64,000 nucleotides of DNA from Bhargavaea massiliensis (GTDB lineage Bacteria > Bacillota > Bacilli > Bacillales_A > Planococcaceae). Shown piece by piece: positions 33,431 to 42,580 of this stretch; within the stretch, counting starts at the first letter, position 1, and each line of letters begins with the position of its first letter. The position numbers were made by a program, and so were the translations under genes. The stretch lies in contig NZ_JAHBCJ010000010.1 in the NCBI RefSeq assembly GCF_018390575.1, positions 26,234 to 90,233 on the forward strand, read 5' to 3'. The notes below the pieces were generated by a model. It was not told the DNA's origin. It saw only the letters and a program-made list of their open reading frames with translations, and ran no database searches.

Positions 33431-33451
33431 AGCAGGATTTTCCTCTATAAT
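33425..33451 (+). promoter_or_regulatory. Candidate promoter of the GGDEF gene
   Basis: TATAAT at 33446-33451 with TTGTTT 15 bases upstream, partly in the preceding terminator tail. The -10 overlaps an in-frame ATG at 33450, which argues that translation begins downstream at 33486. Confidence 0.45.
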
Positions 33452-33485
33452 GGGCGTAAAGTATGACCGGGATGGGGGATCATCG

Positions 33486-35147
33486 ATGGGCAGGATACAA
33501 CTCAGTTTGATGGAACGGGTGCTCGCGGACGGGCTTGGTGAAATGCTGTTCATCATGAAAGCCGGCCGGAGCGGTGAATTCGTGTATGTATGGTTCAACC
33601 GGAAAGTAAGGGAAGAGCTCGGATTTGGCGATGAGCATATCGGCAGGACGATCAGTGAGGTTTTCGGCAAAGAGATTGGAGAGAAGATGGTAAAGCGCTA
33701 CATAGAAGTTGTGCAAAGCAGCGGACAGGCGGTTTATGAGGATGCGTACATCGATTCGGATGGCGGAAAGCGGTATTCGGAAGTCATGCTCACGCCTCTG
33801 CTTGATGAAGGGGAGGCCCCCTATGTTGTCGCACTTGTCAAAGACATCACCGGCCGGAAGCAAAACGAATTGATGCGCCGGGAAATCATTCATCGTCTGG
33901 AAGAGAGCACTTCCCGCTTCCGGGCGCTTTTTGAAGACAACGGCGATGCTGTCCTGGAGCTTGACCCGTCGGGACAGGTCACAGGGGCGAACCCTGCTGC
34001 TCTCCGGTTGTTTGTGGTATCAGGCGAAGCCCTCCACGGAAGACCGTTTTCGAACCTTGTTTCGGACCAATCCCGCAGTCTTGCGGAGGCTGCTTTCTCC
34101 CTGGCCGCGGAAGGTAATTTGCAGGATGTCCGTATCGACGTTCAGCCGGAGAATGGACAGCCTGTCGGATGCCTCCTGAAATTCACCCCCGTCGCACCTG
34201 CCGGCAAGCCGATCGGCTATTACGCAAACCTGAAGGAAATGCGTGAACTTGATAAATTGGCCCATCTTTATATGGAAAGCCAGAACCAATTTAAGATCAT
34301 CACAGAAAGTGTGAGTGACGTCATTGTCACGATCGACGGCAGTTGGCGGTTGTTATATGCCTCACCATCCACAAGGGCCCAATACGGCTATGACCCGGCA
34401 GTTGTTATCGGGAAAGAGACTGGAGACCTTGTCCACCCTGATGACTTCCCGGACCTGGTCAGAGGATACGAGGAGATTCTCGAAGGCCGTCACGTTTTTC
34501 AGATCCGTCTCAGGGTTCTCCATCGAAATGGGGGCTGGATCTGGTCCGAGCTGAACGCTTCCGCTGTACGGGGGCCGCACGGGGAATTTCAGCATATGGT
34601 GGTTGTCGTCAGGGATATCAGCCGGCAGAAGGCGGAGGAAGAGCGCCTCGAACATTATGCCTACCACGACCAGCTGACCGGCCTGCCGAACCGCCGGCTG
34701 TTCCTGAACCGCCTGGCGGACCGGATCGCCGAGTATAAAAAGACCGGGAAGCGGTTCGCCGTCGCCCTGATGGATCTGGACCGTTTTAAAGCGGTCAACG
34801 ACAAATGGGGCCACAACGTCGGTGATGATGTCATCCGGGCGTTTAGCCACCGGATTGAAAGTGCGGCGGACCATGTGCTGGCCGCCCGCTTCGGTGGGGA
34901 TGAATTCGTCATCCTCATCACAGACTGCACGACCCGCGAGGAAGCCGAAACGCTTGCCTGCCGGATCGTCGCCGCGCTCAGGGAACCGATTGTCGCCGGC
35001 GGACACGTCATCCCCATCAGCACAAGCATCGGCATCGCTTTTGCCGGTCCGGGCCGGCTATCCACAGATGCCCTCCTGAAACTTGCTGACCGCGCGATGT
35101 ATGACGCGAAGCAGGAAGGCCCGAACCGTTACCGGATAGTGGAGTGA
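33486..35147 (+). CDS. Diguanylate cyclase with PAS sensor domains
   Basis: A 553-residue cytoplasmic signalling protein. Three PAS-like regions (about 10-125, 140-255 and 265-385) are followed by a GGDEF domain (about 395-553). The PAS domains end in PAC signatures such as VVALVKDITGRKQNEL and MVVVVRDISRQKAEEE. The cyclase has DQLTGLPNRRLFLNRL, the substrate loop and an intact RFGGDEF, so it should make cyclic di-GMP. The RxxD inhibitory site five residues before GGDEF is absent. No EAL domain. ATG 33486 follows GGGGGA. Confidence 0.9.
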   Translation: MGRIQLSLMERVLADGLGEMLFIMKAGRSGEFVYVWFNRKVREELGFGDEHIGRTISEVFGKEIGEKMVKRYIEVVQSSGQAVYEDAYIDSDGGKRYSEVMLTPLLDEGEAPYVVALVKDITGRKQNELMRREIIHRLEESTSRFRALFEDNGDAVLELDPSGQVTGANPAALRLFVVSGEALHGRPFSNLVSDQSRSLAEAAFSLAAEGNLQDVRIDVQPENGQPVGCLLKFTPVAPAGKPIGYYANLKEMRELDKLAHLYMESQNQFKIITESVSDVIVTIDGSWRLLYASPSTRAQYGYDPAVVIGKETGDLVHPDDFPDLVRGYEEILEGRHVFQIRLRVLHRNGGWIWSELNASAVRGPHGEFQHMVVVVRDISRQKAEEERLEHYAYHDQLTGLPNRRLFLNRLADRIAEYKKTGKRFAVALMDLDRFKAVNDKWGHNVGDDVIRAFSHRIESAADHVLAARFGGDEFVILITDCTTREEAETLACRIVAALREPIVAGGHVIPISTSIGIAFAGPGRLSTDALLKLADRAMYDAKQEGPNRYRIVE

Positions 35148-35165
35148 CAAAGTCCCGTCAATAGC

Positions 35166-35203
35166 GAAACCGCCTTTGGATCCCTGATCCGAAGGCGGTT
35201 TTT
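35166..35203 (+). terminator. Terminator of the GGDEF gene
   Basis: The stem AAACCGCCTT/AAGGCGGTTT ends in TTTT, just ahead of the convergent MFS stop. Confidence 0.8.
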
Positions 35204-35208
35204 CCAAA

Positions 35209-36378
35209 TTATGATACAGCGGTTTCGCGCAGCGATTTGTCCGACTTCCGGTAGAGGAAAATCAGCCCAACCGATAACACGGCAAGTGCAGCCGAAATCC
35301 AGTAGACACCGTCCGGCATCTGTGTGAACAGCCAGGCGAAAAGGAGCGGACCCGCGATGCGCCCCACGTTGTCCATTGAATAGCTCATGCCTGCAGCGGT
35401 CCCGTAGCGCCCGCCGGATTCCTTTGTCGTAAGTGACACGAGGACCGTGCGCACAAGGGCATTTCCTGCTGTGAACACGCAGAGGGAAAGGCCCGCCCAG
35501 AACAGGCTGCCGGTAAACACCATAAGGGCAAGCCCGGCTGCGGTCACGAGCTGGGCAATCAGGATGACCTTTGTCTCCATGCCGTTTTTCACCCGGCGGA
35601 CGACACCGCCCTGGATGGCCGCATCGACCAGTCCGCTAAAGAGAAACAAGTAGCCGATCTGTTTTGGTGTAATTTCAATTTTGTGCATCTGGAACAGCTG
35701 GAACGTCGCCTCGATTCCAGCCAGGAGGAACGTCACCATGAACGACATGAGGAACAGGTAGCGGACCCGGTATCCCCACATCTTGCCGGCCCCTTCGGGA
35801 ACAATCGAGCGCTTATTCGCTTGCCCTTTGCGTTCCGGCTCCTTCAGGACAATCATGGCGTAAACGAGCAGGATGAGGACAAGCGTGCCGGACGCGGTGA
35901 ACGGAAGCGACAGGCGGATGTCGCCAAGAATGCCGCCGATCGCCGGGCCGAAAATAAAGCCGAGCCCGATCGACATGCCGAGAAGACCCATGTACTTGTT
36001 CCGGTTTTCTTCATCAGTCAGGTCGGCGACAAAGCCGGTGACCGCGGTGTACAGTGCGCCAGAGAACAGCCCGCCGATTACGCGGGACACATACATCATT
36101 GCAAGAGAATCGGTGAACGCCGCAAACAGGAAAAAGCTCAGGCTGAATCCGGCGAGTCCGATCGCGATCAGTTTCTTCCGGCCTGTCCGGTCGGAATAGG
36201 CTCCCCAAAGCGGCGCGGTAAAGAACGATGCCAGCGCATAGACAGTCAGAAGCCCGCCGACATGCATCTCATTGAAGCCTTGCGCCACCACGACCTCAGG
36301 CAGCACAGGGATGATGATCCCGAACCCTAAATAAACGAGAAATTGGACCGACATCAGGAGGAGAATTGACTTTTGCAT
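35209..36378 (-). CDS. MFS drug-type transporter (DHA1 family)
   Basis: A 389-residue twelve-helix transporter. It has motif A as GAYSDRTGRKKLIAIG between helices 2 and 3, and a motif-C-like GLGFIFGPAIGGILG in helix 5. These are typical of proton-driven DHA1 exporters (TetA, NorA, Bmr). The substrate is unknown. It stands alone, convergent with the GGDEF gene. Confidence 0.87.
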   Translation of the reverse strand: MQKSILLLMSVQFLVYLGFGIIIPVLPEVVVAQGFNEMHVGGLLTVYALASFFTAPLWGAYSDRTGRKKLIAIGLAGFSLSFFLFAAFTDSLAMMYVSRVIGGLFSGALYTAVTGFVADLTDEENRNKYMGLLGMSIGLGFIFGPAIGGILGDIRLSLPFTASGTLVLILLVYAMIVLKEPERKGQANKRSIVPEGAGKMWGYRVRYLFLMSFMVTFLLAGIEATFQLFQMHKIEITPKQIGYLFLFSGLVDAAIQGGVVRRVKNGMETKVILIAQLVTAAGLALMVFTGSLFWAGLSLCVFTAGNALVRTVLVSLTTKESGGRYGTAAGMSYSMDNVGRIAGPLLFAWLFTQMPDGVYWISAALAVLSVGLIFLYRKSDKSLRETAVS

Positions 36379-36562
36379 TAAAAAGACCTGCCTTCAAGAA
36401 AACATATAATGCCTTCATTCTACTCCGGGGAGAGGGGAAGTGACAAATGCAGACGGTATTTGGGGCAGCGACGAAATTTTTAACATTTGGAACTAAAGGA
36501 CGGCATGGATTTTCGTACGCGAACCTCTTGGATTCGCGCGCAAAGTCCCCTTTCTCCTCACA

Positions 36563-36593
36563 ATTAAAGCCGCCCTCCAGCCAAGAGAGCGGC
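36563..36593 (-). terminator. Terminator of the copper operon
   Basis: GCCGC...GCGGC stem with extended CCTC/GAGA pairing, followed on the minus strand by TTTAATTG. It lies 13 bases past the copA stop. Confidence 0.55.
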
Positions 36594-36605
36594 ATCACAC
36601 CTTTA

Positions 36606-39023
36606 TCAATTCCTTAACTTCACGCGCTGCAGCCTGAGTGCATTCAGGACGACCGATACCGAGCTGAACGCCATCGCGGCGCCGGCGACCCATGGGGCGA
36701 GGAATCCTGCGGCGGCGATCGGGATGCCGACGGAGTTGTAGGCAAGTGCCCAGAACAGGTTCTGTTTGATGTTGCGTACGGTCAGTTGGCTCATGCGGAG
36801 CGTGTCGGAGACCCGCTTCAGGTCGCCGTGCATGAGAGTGACATCCGCTGCCTCCATCGCGATGGCGGTGCCGGTGCCCATTGCCATGCCGATATCGGCG
36901 GTGGCCAGTGCCGGAGCGTCGTTGATGCCGTCGCCGACCATGGCGACTTTCCGGCCTTTTTCCTGAAGTTCTTTGACGACGGCCGCTTTTTTCTCGGGGA
37001 GGACGCCGGCGATGACATGGTCGATGCCGGCTGTGCGGGCGATCGCTTCCGCTGTGCGCGGCTGGTCGCCGGTCAGCATGATGACGTCGATGCCGGATTC
37101 CTTCAGTTCCCGCACGGCTTCCGCGGAAGTGTCCTTCAGTGTGTCGGCGACTGCAATGACAGCAGCGTGTTGCCCGTCCGCTGCCATGAACATGACGGTC
37201 TTGCCTTCGTCTTCAAGCGCACCGATATCGGCAATTGACGGGTCAACCGGAATGCCGCGGTCTTCCAGCAGCTTCCGGTTGCCGAGAAGAATGTCGCTGT
37301 CACCGACTCGGACCCCGATTCCGTGTCCGGGGATCGCGGAGAAGCCGGTGGCCTGTGGCAGGGCGGACGTACGCTCTTCGCCGAATGCAGTGATGGCGGC
37401 TGCGACCGGGTGCTCCGATTCTTTCTCGGCCGCGGCAGCGGCCCGGATAAGCTCTTCGTAATCCATGCCGTCCGCCGTGAGAAAGTCGGTCACTTCCGGT
37501 TTGCCTTTAGTCACGGTGCCCGTCTTGTCGAGGACGACGGTGTCGATATGTTTCGTCCCCTCAATGGCTTCCGCTGTCTTGAACAATATGCCCTGTTCGG
37601 CGGAGCGGCCGGAACCGGCCATGATTGATGTCGGTGTCGCAAGACCCAGCGCGCAAGGGCAGGCGATGACGAGAACGGCGATCATGCTTTCCAGCGACTG
37701 GGCGAAGTTGCCCGGGTCAACAATCAAATACCAGACGAGGAATGTGACGGCGGCGATGCCGACGACGATCGGAACGAAAATGCCTGAAATCCTATCGGCG
37801 AGCCGCTGGATCGGCGCTTTTGATCCTTGCGCTTCTTCCACTGTACGTATGATTGAAGCGAGCACCGTATCTTTGCCGACGCTGATGGCTTTTGCACGGA
37901 GTGAACCGTTGCCGTTCACCGTCGCGGCGAACAGCGTGTCGCCTTCCGACTTGTCGACGGGAAGGCTCTCGCCCGTCAGCATCGATTCGTCAAAGGCTGA
38001 ACTGCCGGACAAAACGAGGGCGTCGACCGGAATTGAATCGCCGGGCCGGATAACGAGAACATCGCCTTCGGTGACATCCGCCACCGGAATCTCTTCCATC
38101 CGGCCGTCCCGCTCGACCGTAGCGGTCTGCGGCTGGAGACCCATCAGCTTCTGGATTGCATCCGAAGAACGGCCCTTCGCCCGTGCTTCGAACACTTTGC
38201 CAAGAAGAATCAGTGTGATCAGGACAGCACTTGTTTCAAAATATAACCCGGGGATGTGTCCGCTTCCGGCGTGGGCCAGAACGAGGTATACACTGTAGAA
38301 GTAGGCTGCTGATGTGCCGAGCGCGACAAGTACGTCCATATTCGCGCTGCCGCTCCGGAGCGAGTGGTATGCGCCTTTATAAAACGTCCATCCGATCCAG
38401 AACTGGACCGGAGTCGCAAGCGCCCACTGCACATATGGATTCATCAGAAAGGCCGGCACGTACATCCACTCGGTAAACGAAAAGTGGGCGACCATCGTCC
38501 AGAGGAGCGGGAGGGAAAGGGCTGCCGAGATGATGAACAACCTGGTTTTTTTGCGGATCTCCTCTTTCCGGTGGTCCGGGGCACCATCGTCCTCCTGCTT
38601 CAGTCTGGCGTCATATCCGATTTTCCGGATGCGTTCAATGATCGCTTCCGGATTTAGCTGTGCCGGGTCGTAGGTGACATGGCCGGTCTCGAGTGCCAGG
38701 TTGACATTTGCCTGGGAGACGCCCGGCATCTTCCCGACCACTTTCTCGATCCGTGCCGAGCAGGCCGCGCACGTCATGCCCATAATCTCCAGCTCGGCAT
38801 CCTGTTTGGCCACATCGTAGCCGAGATTGCGGATTTTCTCTTCGATGGAAGGAATGTCAGTTTTGCTGCTGTCGAATTCGACGGTTGCCTTCTCGGTTGC
38901 AAAGTTGACCGTCGCGGACTCTACACCTTCCATCCGCCCAAGGCCCTTCTCGACCCGGTTCGCACAGGCAGCGCACGTCATGCCGGTGATGGCAAGTTCA
39001 CGCTTATCATTGCTCATGGCCAT
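36606..39023 (-). CDS. copA: Copper-exporting P1B-type ATPase CopA
   Basis: An 805-residue Cu(I) efflux pump. Two N-terminal heavy-metal domains each have GMTCAAC (Cys17/20 and Cys85/88). The transmembrane CPC motif is in [20 protein letters not shown], the phosphorylation site is DKTGTVTKG, and the SEHPVAAAI and [10 protein letters not shown] motifs are present. It exports Cu(I) using ATP. Two start ATGs (39023 or two codons later) are possible. It lies downstream of copZ and csoR, with a hairpin terminator in the copZ-copA gap that should lower copA relative to copZ. Confidence 0.96.
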   Translation of the reverse strand: MAMSNDKRELAITGMTCAACANRVEKGLGRMEGVESATVNFATEKATVEFDSSKTDIPSIEEKIRNLGYDVAKQDAELEIMGMTCAACSARIEKVVGKMPGVSQANVNLALETGHVTYDPAQLNPEAIIERIRKIGYDARLKQEDDGAPDHRKEEIRKKTRLFIISAALSLPLLWTMVAHFSFTEWMYVPAFLMNPYVQWALATPVQFWIGWTFYKGAYHSLRSGSANMDVLVALGTSAAYFYSVYLVLAHAGSGHIPGLYFETSAVLITLILLGKVFEARAKGRSSDAIQKLMGLQPQTATVERDGRMEEIPVADVTEGDVLVIRPGDSIPVDALVLSGSSAFDESMLTGESLPVDKSEGDTLFAATVNGNGSLRAKAISVGKDTVLASIIRTVEEAQGSKAPIQRLADRISGIFVPIVVGIAAVTFLVWYLIVDPGNFAQSLESMIAVLVIACPCALGLATPTSIMAGSGRSAEQGILFKTAEAIEGTKHIDTVVLDKTGTVTKGKPEVTDFLTADGMDYEELIRAAAAAEKESEHPVAAAITAFGEERTSALPQATGFSAIPGHGIGVRVGDSDILLGNRKLLEDRGIPVDPSIADIGALEDEGKTVMFMAADGQHAAVIAVADTLKDTSAEAVRELKESGIDVIMLTGDQPRTAEAIARTAGIDHVIAGVLPEKKAAVVKELQEKGRKVAMVGDGINDAPALATADIGMAMGTGTAIAMEAADVTLMHGDLKRVSDTLRMSQLTVRNIKQNLFWALAYNSVGIPIAAAGFLAPWVAGAAMAFSSVSVVLNALRLQRVKLRN

Positions 39024-39063
39024 TCATCCTTTCATAGGGGTGGGGGGTATGAAGACTCCCCGG

Positions 39064-39086
39064 AAAAAGCTGCGGTTTCCCGCAGC
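39064..39086 (-). terminator. Intercistronic terminator between copZ and copA
   Basis: On the minus strand GCTGCGG-GAAA-CCGCAGC is followed by TTTTT, just 7 bases after the copZ stop and upstream of copA. Confidence 0.75.
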
Positions 39087-39092
39087 CGCCGA

Positions 39093-39302
39093 TCACTTTA
39101 CGTCGTAGCCCTGTTCCTCGATCGCATTCTTGATCTGCTGGTCGTTCACAAGGTCTTCGTTGTATGCCACCTCAACAGTACCTGCCTCAAGGTTGACTTT
39201 AACGGTATCTGCTCCATTCAGGCCGCGGACTGCGTTCTCTACGGAGTTCACGCAGTGGTTGCAGCTCATGCCTTCCACCTGAAGTACGAGATTGGTTGCC
39301 AT
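39093..39302 (-). CDS. copZ: Copper chaperone CopZ
   Basis: A 69-residue HMA-domain protein with GMSCNHCVNSVENAV (metal-binding Cys14 and Cys17). It binds Cu(I) in the cytosol and hands it to CopA and to CsoR. It differs from the E. coli/Bacillus GMTCxxC by one conservative residue. Length is standard. AAGGAGGAG precedes the ATG on the minus strand. It lies between csoR and copA. Confidence 0.95.
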   Translation of the reverse strand: MATNLVLQVEGMSCNHCVNSVENAVRGLNGADTVKVNLEAGTVEVAYNEDLVNDQQIKNAIEEQGYDVK

Positions 39303-39316
39303 TATGAATCTCCTCC

Positions 39317-39640
39317 TTATTTTCTCATCAGTTTTTGGATGGTGACGGTCAGTTCATCAAGGACTTCGTCGTCCCCTTCAAGAAGCCGGTCACGGACACA
39401 TCCTTTCAGGTGTCCATCGAGCAGAATCCGAGCCACGCTGTTGAGGGCGGACTGTGTCGCAGCCAGCTGGGTGATGACATCATCACAGTAAACGTCCCGC
39501 TCGATCATTCCCCGGATGCCGCGCACTTGTCCCTCGATCCGGTTCAGCCGGGTGGCAAGATTTTTCTTCACCTCGGGCGTCTGGTGGCTTTTCCGGCAGG
39601 ACTCTTCATGGACCGAGCTTTCCATTGGCTCCGTCGTCAA
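39317..39640 (-). CDS. csoR: Copper-sensing repressor CsoR
   Basis: A 107-residue CsoR/RcnR-family helical repressor. The copper ligands Cys-His-Cys are Cys52 (DVYCDD), His77 and Cys81 (DGHLKGC). It releases DNA on binding Cu(I). The N-terminus is about 20 residues longer than the shortest homologues. A TTG start at 39640 is chosen because GGAGG is nine bases upstream; an internal ATG (39625) is an alternative. It is the first gene of csoR-copZ-copA. Confidence 0.93.
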   Translation of the reverse strand: MTTEPMESSVHEESCRKSHQTPEVKKNLATRLNRIEGQVRGIRGMIERDVYCDDVITQLAATQSALNSVARILLDGHLKGCVRDRLLEGDDEVLDELTVTIQKLMRK

Positions 39641-39669
39641 TGGGCACCGCCTCCTTTGTTGCATCCAGT

Positions 39670-39686
39670 ATACCATCATAGGGTAT
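39670..39686. promoter_or_regulatory. Candidate CsoR operator
   Basis: ATACC-N7-GGTAT dyad immediately upstream of csoR, in a G/C-block and A/T-flank pattern like the known CsoR boxes (TACC...GGTA). Confidence 0.45.
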
Positions 39687-39884
39687 GCAATCAAACTTTT
39701 TGCGCCTCTTTTTTCAGAATAAAACGTTTACCGAAAGGCAACAATTGTAACAGTATTGAAAGATTTGACTTACAGCACGGGTGGTATAGTAAGGATGTGT
39801 ATATAGAACGTCCGGTATCATCCATTTTCCCGCAACTTTGCCCCGCTTGCCGCGTCATATTGAAGGAAGGAAGAGGTGGAACGG

Positions 39885-40022
39885 ATGGCCCAGAAAAAGG
39901 ACGTCAAGACGATCGCAGAGCGGATTACAGCATTAGGCATTCCGGTGACGCTGACCAAGTCGCGCCTCGATTTGCTGAAAGCCCTTGCGCCGCCCTCTGG
40001 CTCCCAGGCACCCACGACCTAA
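39885..40022 (+). CDS. Putative 45-residue protein
   Basis: A small ORF with a strong GAGGTGGA before its ATG and a strong terminator just after the stop. The first 33 residues, including KTIAERITALGIPVTLTKSR, look like a compact folded helix-strand-helix with lysine-rich start. The tail (PPSGSQAPTT) is disordered. No family recognised. It is divergent from csoR. Confidence 0.6.
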   Translation: MAQKKDVKTIAERITALGIPVTLTKSRLDLLKALAPPSGSQAPTT

Positions 40023-40027
40023 GCTTC

Positions 40028-40067
40028 AAAAAGCTCCCGCCTCTGTAACAGAGGCGGGAGCTTTTGT
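40028..40067. terminator. Bidirectional terminator
   Basis: The stem AAAAGCTCCCGCCTCT/AGAGGCGGGAGCTTTT between the small ORF and the convergent rodA-like gene. Confidence 0.9.
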
Positions 40068-40074
40068 TTGATGT

Positions 40075-41259
40075 TTATTCTTCAGGATCCGCCGAGAACA
40101 TATAAGTCCGGTGGTGGAAATTCATGCTGAACACGAGCCCCAGGGCGAGCATATTGCCCATGATGGAACTTCCGCCGTAGCTGATGAGCGGGAGCGGGAT
40201 CCCCGTGATCGGCAGGAGCTGGATCGTCATGCCGATGTTCTGGAACACGTGGAACGTGATCATGGCGATAATCCCGGTGCACACATACGTCGAGAACGGA
40301 TCCTTCAGCTGGAGCGTTGTCCGGGTCAGGTGATAGATTAGGACAAAGTACAGGCTGATGACCAGGCTTGCGCCTATGAATCCCCAATCCTCCCCGATCA
40401 CAGAGAAGATAAAGTCGGTATGGGCTTCCGGCACGTAAACTTCACGGCCCTGGAACCCCTTGCCGCTGATCATGCCGGAACCAATTGCATTCAGTGACGT
40501 GATGAGGTGGCGTCCCTCATCGCTTGAATACGTATACGGATCCAGCCAGGAATAAATTCTTGCGAACTGGTATGCGCTGAAGCCAAACGTCTTCACGAGG
40601 AAGTCCTGCATATAGACGGCCATCCAGATCAGAAGCGTTCCGAAGGCGGCTGTTCCCGCGTAAAGCGGTACGATGATTTTCCAGGTGATGCCGGAGACGA
40701 GGACGAGCGCCGCCGTGATCGCGATAAAGACGAGCGCCGTCCCGAGGTCCGGCTGTTCCAGAATAAAGAACAGCGGGACAATGAGGGCAGCCGCGATCTT
40801 GCCCAACAGCATCAGATCGGTCTGGGTCGTGCGATTCAGGTGTTTCTCATTATGCATGGTGATGAGGCGCGCCGCCCCGATGATATAGAAGGTCTTCATG
40901 AATTCAGCGGGCTGGATGCTGCCGAGCCCCGGCAGGTGGAACCAGCTTTTCGCATTGTTTCGCCGGGCAACAAGATCCATTCCTTCTGGAAGGATAAAGA
41001 GAAGGAACAAGAGGAAAACCCCGCCCCCGTAAATAATCCAGGCAGCTTTCTTATACTGCTCCGGATCGAAATACATCATGACGGCGATGATGGCTGCCCC
41101 GACGACATACCACTGGATCTGGGAAGGGACAAAATTCGTATTATATTGGCCGGTCGTCTGCGCGGATGCAATGGCGACGGTGCTGACGATAAGAAACAAA
41201 AGCAAGATAAACGCCAGCGTCCAGTCAAAGCGATCTGACGCCCGATTATTCAGTTTCAT
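40075..41259 (-). CDS. rodA: FtsW/RodA/SpoVE-family peptidoglycan polymerase
   Basis: A 394-residue polytopic SEDS glycosyltransferase. Conserved parts are LPGLGSIQPAEFMKTF, FILEQPDLGTALVF, YVPEAHTDFIFSVIGEDWGF (with the catalytic Asp/Glu region) and GIPLPLISYGGSSIMGNM. SEDS enzymes polymerise lipid II with a partner class B PBP. The pattern ISYGGSS and the cell-wall neighbours favour RodA over FtsW. The minus orientation is opposite to ddl and murF. Confidence 0.9.
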   Translation of the reverse strand: MKLNNRASDRFDWTLAFILLLFLIVSTVAIASAQTTGQYNTNFVPSQIQWYVVGAAIIAVMMYFDPEQYKKAAWIIYGGGVFLLFLLFILPEGMDLVARRNNAKSWFHLPGLGSIQPAEFMKTFYIIGAARLITMHNEKHLNRTTQTDLMLLGKIAAALIVPLFFILEQPDLGTALVFIAITAALVLVSGITWKIIVPLYAGTAAFGTLLIWMAVYMQDFLVKTFGFSAYQFARIYSWLDPYTYSSDEGRHLITSLNAIGSGMISGKGFQGREVYVPEAHTDFIFSVIGEDWGFIGASLVISLYFVLIYHLTRTTLQLKDPFSTYVCTGIIAMITFHVFQNIGMTIQLLPITGIPLPLISYGGSSIMGNMLALGLVFSMNFHHRTYMFSADPEE

Positions 41260-41484
41260 AATTGATCACCCGGTCGTTTCAAAGTTTCACAGAATGGATT
41301 CGGCAATACGCACCATTATACCCCATGCAGGTGCCGAATGCCTGTCTGACTTCCGTCTTTAAAGGACGCGCCGGTCTGGAAAATGTTTCATTTAGATTTC
41401 ACAAGCATGTTTTTTCGCCGGGCTTCTGTAACGGGATGGCTCCTGCATGCTACACTGATAGTATCCGAGACGTGGAGGTTAACC

Positions 41485-42567
41485 ATGAAGAATCGCATCT
41501 TTCTTTTATATGGCGGCAAGTCCGCGGAACACGAAGTATCGCTATCGACCGCACGCGCCGTCACTCACGCACTTGATTTTGGCCGGTATGAAGTCACACC
41601 GGTATTTATCACGCCGGAGGGCGAATGGCGCCCGGGGCCGCTGCTTGAGGGGCCGGCCGAACATGTCACCGACCTGATGATCGGGGAAAACGGCACGAAT
41701 GCGCCGGCCCGGCTTACGGACGGCATCGCCGCGCTCGCCGCGCAGACGCCGGATGCGCCGCCGGTCGTCATCCCGCTCCTTCACGGGCCGAACGGGGAAG
41801 ACGGCACGGTCCAGGGTCTCCTGGAAGTTCTGGATCTTCCATATGTCGGGAATGGGGTGCTCGCATCCGCCGCCGGTATGGACAAAGTCGTCATGAAGCA
41901 GCTGTTTGCCCAAGCCGGGCTGAACCAGGTGCCGTATGTCCACTTTATCCGCAGCGAATGGAACAAAAATCGGGACGGCATCCTGGCTGAGTCCGAGTCG
42001 AGGCTTGGCTGGCCGGTGTTCGTAAAGCCCGCAAATCTCGGCTCGAGCGTCGGCATCTCGAAGGCGGCCGACCGGGAAAGCCTGATCGGAGCCATTGAGG
42101 AAGCGCTGCGCTATGACCGCAAAGTCATCATCGAACAAGGTGTCGATGCGCGCGAAATCGAAATGGGCCTTCTCGGCAACGACGAGCCGAAATGCTCGGT
42201 CGTCGGCGAGATCAGCTCCGCTTCTGATTTCTACGATTACGAATCCAAATACATGGACGGGAACACGGTCCTGACCATTCCGGCGGACGTGCCGGAAAAA
42301 GCGGCCGAAGAAATGGAGCATGCGGCAAAAGCGGCGTTCAAGGTGCTCGACTGCTCGGGACTTGTGCGGGCCGACTTTTTCCTGACAAACGAAGGCGAAG
42401 TGCTCATCAACGAAGTCAACACGATGCCGGGATTCACGCCGACCAGCATGTTCCCGCTACTCTGGCAAAACTCCGGCATGACGTATCCGGAACTGCTTGA
42501 AGAACTGATCCGGCTGGCACTTGAACGCTTTCAGGAAAAACAGTCACTGAATACGAACAAAGATTGA
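41485..42567 (+). CDS. ddl: D-alanine--D-alanine ligase
   Basis: A 360-residue ATP-grasp enzyme making D-Ala-D-Ala for the peptidoglycan stem. Key parts are LLYGGKSAEHEVSLSTA near the start, LHGPNGEDGTVQGLLEVLDL, FVKPANLGSSVGISKA and the C-terminal NEVNTMPGFTPTSMF. It is of the Ddl class that would be vancomycin-sensitive (D-Ala-D-Ala), judging by family; substrate residues were not verified. ATG 41485 follows GGAGG; the earlier in-frame ATG at 41383 has none. It is 13 bases ahead of murF and probably co-transcribed. Confidence 0.95.
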   Translation: MKNRIFLLYGGKSAEHEVSLSTARAVTHALDFGRYEVTPVFITPEGEWRPGPLLEGPAEHVTDLMIGENGTNAPARLTDGIAALAAQTPDAPPVVIPLLHGPNGEDGTVQGLLEVLDLPYVGNGVLASAAGMDKVVMKQLFAQAGLNQVPYVHFIRSEWNKNRDGILAESESRLGWPVFVKPANLGSSVGISKAADRESLIGAIEEALRYDRKVIIEQGVDAREIEMGLLGNDEPKCSVVGEISSASDFYDYESKYMDGNTVLTIPADVPEKAAEEMEHAAKAAFKVLDCSGLVRADFFLTNEGEVLINEVNTMPGFTPTSMFPLLWQNSGMTYPELLEELIRLALERFQEKQSLNTNKD

Positions 42568-42580
42568 GGGAATCCTTTCT

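Noticed and set aside
36447..36617. Short plus-strand ORF of 56 codons between the MFS gene and copA
   Set aside because: It has an acceptable GGGGAAG but crosses the copA terminator and ends in copA; composition is not gene-like. A weak 20-22 base repetition near 36512-36556 (TTCG-CGCG-type) is too short to call.
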